A stretch of DNA of 64,000 nt from Stercorarius parasiticus. Taxonomy: Eukaryota > Chordata > Aves > Charadriiformes > Stercorariidae. The notes beneath the pieces are model-generated. The model was not told the DNA's origin. It worked only from the letters and a program-made list of their open reading frames with translations, and made no database searches. The DNA lies in contig VWZL01002559.1 of the NCBI GenBank assembly GCA_013396915.1, forward strand, positions 595,648 to 659,647, in the 5' to 3' direction. The translations under genes and the position numbers were made by a program. This document shows, in pieces, positions 35,152 to 47,600 of the stretch (the stretch's first letter is position 1; every line of letters begins with the position of its first letter).

Positions 35152-38100
35152 CTCCCCCGCCGCTGTTTTTCCCCCAGCCTCACTGGCAGGTACCAGCCGA
35201 GTTCCCCCCTGCCAGCAGATTTACCTTCAGCGCCACTCCATCCCCGGTAGAGAGCTCACACCAGCTGCTCCAACAGAACTCAGCACAGAGACACAAACCC
35301 CTTTCTTCTCTTCCCTCCTACAGTTTTTAATCCATACATCTGCAGTTGCCAAGTCCCTCTTCTGATGCCTGAAATCCAGTGCAATTTACATTTGCCTTCA
35401 TCTACACACATGCTTCTTTTTATCATGCTAACCTTCCTACTGGTTTTACCCTTGTTCCAGATGATGTGGATGGAGAGAAGAAACTACCTACTACAGATGA
35501 GCTGCTGGATAACAAGTTGCATTTGTTTTTCTTTTTCAAATTGAGTATGGAAAAGTCCATTTAATGGTCAACAGCAAGATACATATTTGTGTTTATAAAG
35601 CCAGTAGTAGGTGTAATTAATAGTTCTCTTCTGATCTGGGCAGGAGGATTCACAGTACACCACTTCATGAAGATTTAATAGGTAGTGGTAAACCTCTGCT
35701 TACATTCTCATTTTTAAAGAGGTCCTTAAAAATATAATAGCTTCTAAAATAGAGGGGCAAAGTTGCTGCAAATTACATTAAGAAAACGTTCACCAAATTC
35801 AGAATATATTCTTCTATATTCCAACCCAATTCAGAGAAGTAACTCTGAACTGAGCCTTGGTATTTCAGTGCTCTGTCATTTTAAGGGAAAGGGGAAAAAA
35901 AAATCCCATCAGAAACCCAAAACAAAACAAATGCTACAAAACCCAGTCTTCCACCACCTTCTCTCATGCTATACTTAGTACCAGTTCGGTACTGGTACCA
36001 GGAACTGTCACTAAGTGATTTGGGCCAATATAAACTAGAAGCAGCAATTTTCATATTTATCAGATGACAAAGTTTTGCAGGACAAGCGAATGACATGTAA
36101 AAATTCCACAGCGGCTAATCAAAAATAAAACTTGAGGAAGCAGCAAAAGGCTCATAATGAAGAAATATATTCCACCACAGGTGGCAGGAAATTGTAGCTA
36201 GTGATAACAAGTGTTATAGGGCTCAGGCAAAGAAAGAAAATTAGCATAAGCATGAAGGCAAAGTAGTGATAGTACCAAAAAAAAAAAAAAAGCCTCAGAG
36301 CACTCTCCAGAAATCTATCATGAGAATCAAATGAAAAGTAATAAGTAATATATTTGCATTTTCTGTAAGACCTTGCATTTAAACATATTCTTAAATATTT
36401 TGCGAGTCAAAGTAGCTGGCTGCAGACCATGTGTTTCTTGCATACATAAAAAGCAAAGCATCACTTCACTCCGTGCTGAAGCACCGACATCTGCAGAGAG
36501 AGATTACTGAGACATCGAAAACGAGACCTAAGAATAAGTCACTCGGTTCATCCAAACAGACAGCGCCAATGATTAAGAATTCAAAAGATTCAAAAGCGTT
36601 ATTTCAGACTACTAGAGAGACAAGTGAGGAGCTCGAGGCCAGCACCAAGTGTGGCCAGGATGACCAGGGAGAGTGGCGAGAGAGGGCTCCGCTTGGCTCG
36701 GTCACAAACTCTTCTCCAGTTTCAGCTGCTTTTTGGAAAGTCTCTCTGCCCTGGGGAGAGAGATGTAGGACGCGCAATGGGTTACGCAACTCTGCAAAAG
36801 CTGCAGAGTACCAAATACCCCTTCAAGAAAGGTATTAATATTACTTAGATGAGGTCTCCAGGGGAAAAATGGCCAGGATTGCAGTACATGATTGAATCAA
36901 ATTGAAAGCAAACAGAGAATTTCTCTGGTGATACAAGAATATACAATTCGGTGAGGTGAATGGAACTCTAACAGCCACAGATAACAGCAGGCAAAACACA
37001 GCCTTCAAATTCAAAGCAGCTAAACAAGATCCACCAGCAAAATACACAGTCTAATATTAACATGGCAAAAAAGAAACTGGTATTTTGTCTAAAAAGAGCT
37101 AAGCCTGATCTCAGCAAGGAGTGACACTTGCAGGGCAGATTGACAAAGAGGGGAGAAGAGCAGCAAAGTAACCGAGGAGACTTTCCAGCACCCAGGGAAG
37201 CCATCAAACAAAATCATCCGGAAAAAAACCCAATCCAGTCTCTGCTGGTTATATTCAGTTCACAGTTCCTCCCTGAAAAGGGGAAATTTAACACAGGAAT
37301 TGGGGAGAAAGTGGAGAAATCGGCAAAGCAGGCTCAGGTGGGGTTATGAAAGGAAACCTTCACTTTTCCATGGGATCCAAAGACTTACACTATGCAAAAA
37401 GGAAATGCTTCTCTCTGCCTTAGAGGGATAAATTTGTGAAGTGTAGTATACTGTATGTGTCAAGCAAGATTTGGCACCCAGCCTTTGAAATATAGTGAAT
37501 AAAGACAAATGTTAACACATCTCCTTTGTGAGATTTAGTTTCTACATATTAGCATTTGAATCTTACTCAGCCCTCAGTGGTGTCACATTAAGAAAATACG
37601 CATTTGTATGCTTTGTGTTAGGAGAAACCTGCAGAAAAGCATTATCTGGGCTCCCAGAACCCTAGGAAGATACAGGAAAACAGTAAAAATCCACTAAGAG
37701 ACCTACAAATCTGTAACATAAAAGAGTCTGCCTAGAAAAAAAAAAAACTAAAGCAACGAATACCAGACATGAATTTCACATTCATGGAGGGTGTCTGTTA
37801 ATCGATCGCAAGCAATTTATTGGTATTGTCAAGGAGTGTTCCAAAGTGGACAGAAGTTTGTCGTTTGCAGCTACTCCCCGGAGCACGCTGCCTTTACTCA
37901 GAGGAGAACGTGCTGAACAGCACCTGTAAGAAGCTCCTGTTACACTGCACAGAGGCAGCCAGCAAAGAGTGACTGCCCAAATGCTGCTTCTCAGGGAGAT
38001 TACCCAGCAACGCAACATGCAAAGGCCCCGCATTTCCATCTGGTCACATGCCAACCCTCAAAGCAGTATTTTGGTGACAGTGAAGCAAATCCAAATATAA

Positions 38101-39092
38101 AGAGGAAAGACAAAATTAAAATCATCCCCAATGTGCAAAAATAAAATATATTCTCTACAAAAGTTATAAAATAATTACAAAAAATAATTATAATTATTGC
38201 TATAAAGCTTTTATCTTTTTGATCATATTCAAATATTCAATATTTAATAATATTCAAAATATTTTCAAATTGGAAAAGTGTGTATCAAAAGTAGTAAGGA
38301 AGAACAAAATAATTACACATCAGGAATACAGAATTCAAATGCAATTTATAAAAAAATTTTAAAAACCCTTTCATTTGCATCCTAATTATAAAAAATTCCA
38401 TGGAAACTTAATTTCCCTGACATGCTAGGAACTACGCTGCCTAGCTGCCACAGCCACACAGAAGTCAAATCACTAGACTATGGCCAGGCTGTCATTTATA
38501 TTCAAATTCAGTAATGAGAGCTACTGAGTTATCGGTCCCACCTTCTCCAGTCACTTGAGCATTTACTGAAGTCCCACCTGATTATTCCTTCTCCCTAACC
38601 TTACTCGTTTTCTTAAAACCACCTGGAGCACAAAGGCCCACTGTAGCCTTTATCAAACAAAAATGGCACACATGCAGTACAGAGAAAGGAAAACCAGCTA
38701 CGCGCAGTGATGGGTTTGGTGATTTCTCACCAGCTAGTTCACACCAAGACAGATGAGGAATATTTAAACTCCAGGGTAACAGTCAATAATAAAAAAACAA
38801 ACTGCCATTATGTATTAACTTCATGTTTAATACGTTCAAATCCAATGAATGATTTGAACGGCACATACAACACACAGAATTTAGCAGGAATACATTCAAT
38901 TTTTTCTCTTTAAAAAAACAAACAAACAGAAACAACAAAACCTTAACTTTACCCCATTAAAATACTATTAACTTTTTTTGCTTTTTTGTTTCCATATTGT
39001 ATTTTAATATATTGCCCAGGGGAGTAATTATACTGTGATGTTTAGTTAACAGAATACATGAAACAGGTTTGCACAGACATGATGGATAATTT
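35152..39092. other. AT-rich non-coding stretch
   Basis: No gene recognised. Contains an inverted repeat GTACCAGT-TCGGT-ACTGGTAC at 35,978-35,998 and a poly(A) run near 36,280. A GC-richer section at 36,610-36,780 has overlapping open frames without known domains. Confidence 0.5.
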
Positions 39093-39205
39093 CTCAGGGC
39101 CACAGTTTCCATGAGCTATAAAACAGAAATAGCAATCCATACTTTTTCTAAGGCAAGATTAATGTCAAGATTTATTTATGAGAAGTCCTATGCAAGAGCT
39201 AGATA
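39093..39205 (+). mobile_element. MIR-like SINE remnant, 3' part
   Basis: 'cacagtttccatgagc', 'tataaaacagaaatagcaat' and a following 'aagattaatgtcaagattt' run parallel to the MIR core end and tail (CTCAGTTTCCTCATC, TGTAAAATGGGGATAATAAT, AGGATTAAATGAGATAAT). Heavily diverged. Confidence 0.42.
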
Positions 39206-40015
39206 TTGTCTACTGTTACCCTCTCACTGAATATAGTTATGTTGCAATATTACCATTACTGACCTCTTAAAGTAACATAAAATTTGAATTAAGAAGTAAT
39301 TGTATGATTCTAAAATGTCACTAACTTCAGATAGTAGGAAAAGATTATTTAATTAGAGAAAGTTTGATTTTCAAAGGGGGGAAGAGTTCAGATATATTCA
39401 CAGATATTTATGTTTTTAATTTAGGTGTGCAAAAAAAGATTACTGTACAGGTAATTGTAGGCAAGATGTGCTCTACTTCTGCACAACTTTTCTGAATGAA
39501 TAACACCATTTTTACATCTAACAAGTGAAAGAAAATGGAACACATTCCTCTTTCCCTTCAAATCACAGGGGACAATGCCAGGAAAAGTAACACGGAAATG
39601 AATGGGACTGTCTCTGACATCAAACCTATAGAACAAATTTTGTTGGCATATATACCATCGTTTGGGCTGAGGTGATGTATAATTTGTGCCCACCATAGCT
39701 GTGCTGAGAATTGTAACAAAGTGAGACCAGTAATCCCACACTTAGCTGTTACGGCTGTTTTCGTACAATCTAGATGGAAGAAGTTACAAAAGCGTAGTTT
39801 GCAAAAGGTCATCATAACTATTTGGAAAGCCAAAAGTTTCAGTGGCTTCACTAGTGCCCTGCACTTACAGGCCAGAGAGTGAAATGCAGGCATAGCTGCA
39901 TCTGGTGCTGAAGCCATTTCTTCAGCTGCTTCATTCTCAGTTACAACTGACATTTCATTTTTAAGTAGTACAGAAATAACATAACAACCCAAAGTATCTC
40001 AACCCTATCGAGAAT
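39206..40015. other. AT-rich non-coding stretch
   Basis: No gene recognised. The 144- and 106-codon minus-strand frames (39,558-39,992 and 39,421-39,741) overlap each other and show no known domain. Confidence 0.5.
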
Positions 40016-40398
40016 CCAGAGGCCACGAAGATGATCAGAGGGCTGGAGCACCTCTCCTATGAAGACAGGCCGAGTTGGGGTTGTTCAGCCTGGAAATGAG
40101 AAGGCTCTGGGGAGACCTTATGGCAGCCTTCCAGTACCTGAAGGGGGCCTACAGGAAAGATGGGGAGGGACTTTTTCAAGGGTATTAGATCTCAGGAAGA
40201 AATTCTTTGCTGTGAGGGTGGTGAGGCCCTGGCCCAGGTTGCCCAGAGAAGCTGTGGCTGCCCCATCCCTGGAGGTGTTCAAGGCCAGGCTGGACGGGGC
40301 TTGGAGCAGCCTGGTCTGGTGAGAGGTGTCCCTGCCCAGGGCAGGGGGTGGCACTGGATGGGCTTTAATGTCCCTTCCAACCCAACCCATTCTATGAA
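40016..40398 (+). mobile_element. CR1 LINE, 3' fragment with internal deletion
   Basis: Starts in the end of the CR1 ORF2/3' UTR region ('gatgatcagagggctggagc'), continues through 'ggttgcccagagaagctgtg' and 'catccctggaggtgttcaag', and ends 'ccattctatgaaat'. Compared with the usual CR1 order, the block with 'gataggacgaggggtaacgg' and the 'tttaaact' part is missing at about 40,182, an internal deletion of roughly 60 bp. The left part is otherwise well preserved, so this is one of the younger-looking copies here. Confidence 0.92.
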
Positions 40399-40831
40399 AT
40401 GCAATCTCAGTTCCAGCTGGGAGGCAAGTTAAACAGCAATGAAATCCCCGTATAGTTAGACTATCAGCACATTACATCTTCCTAGACCAGCATTTGAGAG
40501 GCTAAAGCCAGACTGCTCTTTAGGAAGGTCTGTTTGGGGGTTTTACTTTTTTTTTTTTTTTTTGCAAGCATACTAAATTGTGTGATCGTGCCTGGCAGCT
40601 TGCCTTCCACAGCACAAATTAAAACTACTGTGTATTATATTAAGAAATAGAGAAAATGATGCTATTTCAAACTCTTCTTATTTCTTTGCAAAAAAAAGTA
40701 CAAAAACCTTGGGGAGGCTTTTTTTCTTTTTAATAGCTGAATGAGTAAGAAAGTTCCCTCTCTAGTAAGTCTGTCTCAGCTTTTCAGTCTTAACAGACAT
40801 TTAAATGTCTGATAAATAGATTATAGACTAC
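40399..40831. other. AT-rich stretch with poly(T)
   Basis: No gene. A 17-T run lies at 40,547-40,563 and an 18-bp perfect palindrome at 40,794-40,811. Confidence 0.55.
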
Positions 40832-42727
40832 TTGTTTTAAGAGTTTTTGAAAAAAAAAAACAAAAAAAAAAAAGAAGCTTGAATCTCAACTATTTTGAAA
40901 GACAAGCACAATATTTGGTCTGCACAGCTTACAGCACCCATTAAAACCTTCATTAAAGCAAAGTGCCAAACTACTGCAAAGACTGATGTCAGTAAGAAAT
41001 AATGCTTAACACAATGCACTAACTTGATGTTACAGTTGCCAACGCAGTCTTTATGGCCATGTTTTCATTCTTCTCTACATTGAAAAAAATATAGCCACGA
41101 GTAGAACATTTTGGTATGTTAGATTAGTTCTAGTTAAAAGAGTCTATCAAACATTTACATGTAGGTGAGAACTACAGGTACACTTATCACCCTAGTGGAA
41201 ATTAATTTGGAAATTATTAGTGACAAAAGAGAGCAAATCCTTGAATAATTTCTACCCTAATAAATACTGCATAATATCTTGAATGCATTAAAGTTGTGCA
41301 AGTGCCATTTTTGTATGTTTTTTATAAACTTCAAAATACAACAGTTACTTTCAGTGTTTTAACATAGAGTATAAAAGCAAATAAATAATCTAAAACTAGT
41401 TTGTATAGTCTTATTCATAGCAGCTATACAGAACTTAAAACTATATGCTATGGAAAGCTTCCTTAACTATTCATAGAAAACTTGCAAAGCCTTTTTATTT
41501 GTGCCATTGTTACTTATTTCTTTCTTTTCTCAGACATCTCCTTATAATCATAAAATTCAAAAGTTATTTTATAATTCACTGTACAAAACTATTTAAGTGT
41601 AAATACTTATTAATTTTTCTTTATTGATTCTATTATTTCATATCTCAAGACTTAATTTAGTAGGTAGTGAGTGCTATTGGCCCTTTTTCTATAATAGTTT
41701 CAATATTATACCTTATTTTCCTTTCTTGGTTAATGAACCTTCAGTAACAAGAGAGGTAATAAATGAAAATACAGATTGTATATTTATTGTATCACCACTT
41801 ACAAATCACTAGAACCACTTATTATTCCACAGAAAATCCAGAATAAATGCAAGCTTTTTCTTTTTACTTAAAAAATAAAGGAATTTTTATACATTCAGAA
41901 CAAGCCGGGCAACTTCATTTTAACATGGTTATAGAGTTCAGCCAATCCAAGGTGCCCGACTTCAGTTATAACTGAAGAAATCCTTGAAATAATCTGGTGC
42001 TGCACTGTGCCTGAGAGAGCTGCTTGGATCCCTGCTAGTCTAAGTGGAACATCATGTAAATTTGTTGCTTCCAAAATTTAACAATTAAAAAAAAAAACAA
42101 ACCACCACCTAATTACAGAAACAAAAAAGTCTCATCATTGGTAAGGCAGAACATTTTCACAGAACTGGAAAAGGAAAAGGTAAGATTCATACCACATATG
42201 ACATGATAGCAGATGTATCAGCACTTCACCTCTATCTAATACTTTAATTTTTTTAAGTTTTAGCTTATACAACATAGCTCATGATATTAAAAAAAAAGGT
42301 AATTCGTATAATGTTACTAATGGAACTTTTGTTTATGCATACCTATGCTTGGGTTACAGACTATAAGGCTGATACTTTACCTGTGCAATTTTATTTTGCA
42401 ATTAAAATTGAGGGTATATCCTATAAAGAACAAATCTATAATTGTTAAAAAATACTGTCCAAATCAAGTACAATCCTGAGTTCTGCTAGAGGCACCTGTT
42501 TGCGTGGGTGTCATTAAGCGGCAGCGCAATCCCCTCCCGCACTGAGCTTACAGTCCCTGCCCTGGGTCTCAGCACTGGCCCTGCCACCAGCCATTCTCAA
42601 TGCAGCCTGAAACACACGTTTGTCACACGCACTAATCCCACACTTCATGCAACACAATGTAAAGGGAAAGCAGATGGATCTTTCAAACTAAGGGAAGCTC
42701 TCATTCTCCTTAAATGATGTGAAACCG
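40832..42727. repeat. First copy of a 1,896-bp exact duplicate
   Basis: Every landmark in this interval recurs 1,897 bp later, including identical 11-A and 12-A runs at the left end and three sets of identical short open frames. The interval itself is AT-rich and non-coding, with a small GC-richer part at 42,490-42,620. It is abutted by a single N, so it is very probably a false duplication from an unmerged contig overlap. Confidence 0.92.
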
Positions 42728-42728
42728 N
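42728..42728. other. Single-N join between the duplicate copies
   Basis: One N separates 'gaaaccg', the last bases of copy one, from 'ttgttttaag', the first bases of copy two. It marks a scaffold join. Confidence 0.95.
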
Positions 42729-44624
42729 TTGTTTTAAGAGTTTTTGAAAAAAAAAAACAAAAAAAAAAAAGAAGCTTGAATCTCAACTATTTTGAAAGAC
42801 AAGCACAATATTTGGTCTGCACAGCTTACAGCACCCATTAAAACCTTCATTAAAGCAAAGTGCCAAACTACTGCAAAGACTGATGTCAGTAAGAAATAAT
42901 GCTTAACACAATGCACTAACTTGATGTTACAGTTGCCAACGCAGTCTTTATGGCCATGTTTTCATTCTTCTCTACATTGAAAAAAATATAGCCACGAGTA
43001 GAACATTTTGGTATGTTAGATTAGTTCTAGTTAAAAGAGTCTATCAAACATTTACATGTAGGTGAGAACTACAGGTACACTTATCACCCTAGTGGAAATT
43101 AATTTGGAAATTATTAGTGACAAAAGAGAGCAAATCCTTGAATAATTTCTACCCTAATAAATACTGCATAATATCTTGAATGCATTAAAGTTGTGCAAGT
43201 GCCATTTTTGTATGTTTTTTATAAACTTCAAAATACAACAGTTACTTTCAGTGTTTTAACATAGAGTATAAAAGCAAATAAATAATCTAAAACTAGTTTG
43301 TATAGTCTTATTCATAGCAGCTATACAGAACTTAAAACTATATGCTATGGAAAGCTTCCTTAACTATTCATAGAAAACTTGCAAAGCCTTTTTATTTGTG
43401 CCATTGTTACTTATTTCTTTCTTTTCTCAGACATCTCCTTATAATCATAAAATTCAAAAGTTATTTTATAATTCACTGTACAAAACTATTTAAGTGTAAA
43501 TACTTATTAATTTTTCTTTATTGATTCTATTATTTCATATCTCAAGACTTAATTTAGTAGGTAGTGAGTGCTATTGGCCCTTTTTCTATAATAGTTTCAA
43601 TATTATACCTTATTTTCCTTTCTTGGTTAATGAACCTTCAGTAACAAGAGAGGTAATAAATGAAAATACAGATTGTATATTTATTGTATCACCACTTACA
43701 AATCACTAGAACCACTTATTATTCCACAGAAAATCCAGAATAAATGCAAGCTTTTTCTTTTTACTTAAAAAATAAAGGAATTTTTATACATTCAGAACAA
43801 GCCGGGCAACTTCATTTTAACATGGTTATAGAGTTCAGCCAATCCAAGGTGCCCGACTTCAGTTATAACTGAAGAAATCCTTGAAATAATCTGGTGCTGC
43901 ACTGTGCCTGAGAGAGCTGCTTGGATCCCTGCTAGTCTAAGTGGAACATCATGTAAATTTGTTGCTTCCAAAATTTAACAATTAAAAAAAAAAACAAACC
44001 ACCACCTAATTACAGAAACAAAAAAGTCTCATCATTGGTAAGGCAGAACATTTTCACAGAACTGGAAAAGGAAAAGGTAAGATTCATACCACATATGACA
44101 TGATAGCAGATGTATCAGCACTTCACCTCTATCTAATACTTTAATTTTTTTAAGTTTTAGCTTATACAACATAGCTCATGATATTAAAAAAAAAGGTAAT
44201 TCGTATAATGTTACTAATGGAACTTTTGTTTATGCATACCTATGCTTGGGTTACAGACTATAAGGCTGATACTTTACCTGTGCAATTTTATTTTGCAATT
44301 AAAATTGAGGGTATATCCTATAAAGAACAAATCTATAATTGTTAAAAAATACTGTCCAAATCAAGTACAATCCTGAGTTCTGCTAGAGGCACCTGTTTGC
44401 GTGGGTGTCATTAAGCGGCAGCGCAATCCCCTCCCGCACTGAGCTTACAGTCCCTGCCCTGGGTCTCAGCACTGGCCCTGCCACCAGCCATTCTCAATGC
44501 AGCCTGAAACACACGTTTGTCACACGCACTAATCCCACACTTCATGCAACACAATGTAAAGGGAAAGCAGATGGATCTTTCAAACTAAGGGAAGCTCTCA
44601 TTCTCCTTAAATGATGTGAAACCG
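42729..44624. repeat. Second copy of the 1,896-bp exact duplicate
   Basis: Identical as far as I compared to 40,832-42,727, then continues into unique sequence (taagtagcattg). In the true genome this probably follows directly from 40,831 as a single copy. Confidence 0.92.
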
Positions 44625-47600
44625 TAAGTAGCATTGTTATGTGGAAGAAATCTCTGATCAGTAGTACGGTAAAGCGAATAGAGCGCTTCCGCTTCCTTGG
44701 CTGGTGTCACCAAGCCAAAAATCAAGATCCGATTTATCAATAACAGTTGAATTCCTCAGGAATTTTCTGTTTTCTAGGATTTCTATTAAGTTGCAAGAGT
44801 TGATTATTAATTTGGGGAGAAAAAGAAAAAACAAGATACCGTGCTGGTGTCTTGCAAAAATGAATGAGTGTTTCATAAACAGGTTTCCAAGTCACATAAC
44901 CAGCTGGGTCTTTCCGTGTTGATTAATCAATCTTGATTTCAAAACTGGAAGAAAGAAAAGAGATCATTAGACTTGACAAACCCCAGAGAATTAAGGAAAT
45001 TAACAGAACAAACGAGGATTGATCTAAAGGATACCCCACAGGAGAAACAGATCCAAGAGCAAACATCCATTGTCACAAGTAGTTACAGACATTCTGTAGT
45101 AAAATAACGCTATTAAGAACTTCTAACTCTGTGACCAAAGCTCTATATTAATAGCTCAGAGCTATGAGTCTCAGTCCCAACAGACTCTCTCTCTTGACCA
45201 TTTAACAGCGCTGTAGCCCCCTGCCCTCTCATATATGTAAATAAATGGTGGGTTTAATGCACACAGTCCTTTGGAGACTTTCAACCGGTTTTAATTCCCA
45301 TCATCTTTAAAAATAGCTAGCACCCTGAAGAAGATGAGTCTAAACCTTCAGCACTTCAAGCTGTGTAGCTGCTCCAGAACAGCTACTCACGTTATTAATA
45401 TTCCGTACTAAAAGGACAAATACAGAACATTAACTGGGAGGGGGAGGCCAAAGGGATGAAAGAGGGCAGGGGAAGACTGAGGCCAAAGAACCGATGACAA
45501 TTAGAAGGCGGACAGCAAAGAAAATGGACAGCGCTCATCATGTTCACTTTGGTATCTGCTGCTCTGCCTTGATTCAGAGAGGGCAGGAGGAGAAAAAATG
45601 CAGAACAATGTTTTGTTTGTGCCATATGGGGTCATATGGGAGAACGTGGAAGGTCTTAAGGTCAGCAGAATGGTGTCATCATGAATAAATGACATTTTAA
45701 CGTGTTTCATAATAGACACTCAGGAAGGGGTACTGAAATCACAGACAGCAGTTCTGCAGGGAAGGGAGGTCCTGCTGGATGCAAGTGTTGCATGTGCAAA
45801 CACACCAACACCATACTATAAAGACTGATAAAAAGAAATAAAATTTTCAAGTTTTTGTATTAAAAGGGAACCATCGTGCTCCAGTATGATGCCATTTTTA
45901 CCCAAGTCACAGAATTTTACTCATTTACTCTTGCGTCAAACAAGAGCATATGGCACAGCCAGAGGCGATCTTCTTGGGAGAGAAAACCTCCACTTCTGAA
46001 TTAAAAGTTCCAGTTAATGATCAGTTCATCATACCCCTCAGAAAATCATGTTTGGATTCAGCTTGCAAAAAATGGATTGTCGAATGCCTTTTGAACACTA
46101 TGTGAAAACATCTTTTATTATAAATGAGGGTTCCCCACATAGACACCAGTCAGACCACATCTGCTTCATCTCGGATTAAGAGAATTGAGCGAGCTTCCCC
46201 AGTGGTCCTGCCACTAAGTTTTAAAGATGCCAGGTCTTGCACGTCATTGACTTTAATCAGTCTCTGCCTTATGCCCAAATGAAAGTTTAAACTATCCAAG
46301 TACATTTAAGTTCCACATTGCTTGGATTTGTAGTACTTGTTTTAGAGAGAACAACATCCCTTAAATGTTCGGACCATAACTTCGGTAAATTCAGTTTGCA
46401 TAATTTTATCTGAGAATTTCAGGACATGGACACCATTCTTTTTTAAACCATGTCTCAATTTTATTTTGAAGATTAACATGCCACAACTCAGCGTTCCAGG
46501 ATCACACAATATTTCTAGACTTTCTCTTCCCTCATGTCTGTAGAAATCAGAGTGGGGCGGAAAACAGATCTATTTAATGCAAAGACATGCACAACCTTAT
46601 ACTGCACCCAACATGGGACAACTGACACAATGAAGGAAGAACACACTGAACTCGCACACTAAATACCAAGAACATACTTATAATCCAGTCTTAAGATCTT
46701 GCCTACCAAAGTAAATGTGACTCTTAGAACAGGTTTCTAACCCAACTTTTATTGCCAGAGTATACCACCAGGTGGCAAGATTGCAAAATAAAGATATAAA
46801 CCCCAGCATTCCTATAATGGATTCAGTCAGGGCTGTCTCCAGGACCCCTTGCTGGGGCACGACAACTGTTTTGAGAGGACTTTTAAGTACTTAAAATGTC
46901 CCCGCATGGGTCTGTAAAATAAAGTATTTTAACATTTCTTCATCACTCTTCATGTAGCCAATTTACTCACAATTACAATAGTTAAATGCAACACAAAACT
47001 TCCAGCAGATGAAACAAGGAGAATTTGGGAGCACCAGCTGTACTTCCCCAAAGAGCGTGGTCTTCCTGTCAGTTTACTTCTGCTTCCTCTTTCTCTGATA
47101 CCCATTTTACCCTTTTTTGAAAGGGCCTAAAATCTTACGTGACTGCAGGGAACCATGTATTTACATGGGAATACGACTCAACAAAGTGGGCTAATAAAAC
47201 TATTTCGCAAAGGGAGAGAAAAGATTTTACACAAAGTATACTTATAATCAATTTTTTCCCCATGATATTTTAATTTCTCATGTTATACCACAATTATCTA
47301 TAAACCAAGACAGCTGCTTCTAAGATCTGCCATACCAGGACTAAATGTGGGCTACAGATATACGAGCTCGGTTTAATGGACCGAATTTTATACAGAATAC
47401 GTTCTTTTACATTGTCATTCAAACTTCAGGAAAAACATAAGCCCTCAGTAACTACTCAGAAATCTATCACTGTAATGCCTCACCCCTGGACCCCAAAGGA
47501 CTCAATGTAAGCACACAGTCCAGCATTATGTATATTATATACATTTATATACACAGAAACATACATAGGTAAATAAAAGGACATAAAATATTAGTAAGGC

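Noticed and set aside
35978..35998. GTACCAGT-TCGGT-ACTGGTAC hairpin as a terminator or regulatory RNA.
   Set aside because: An 8-bp hairpin is expected by chance several times in this length, and there is no adjoining gene.
39558..39992. 144-codon minus-strand frame.
   Set aside because: No known motif and it overlaps another minus-strand frame in a different phase. Nothing upstream resembles a promoter or splice acceptor.
40837..44614. Three pairs of identical short open frames that might suggest a duplicated gene pair.
   Set aside because: They are identical because the whole 1,896-bp block appears to be repeated across a single N; the frames themselves have no coding features.
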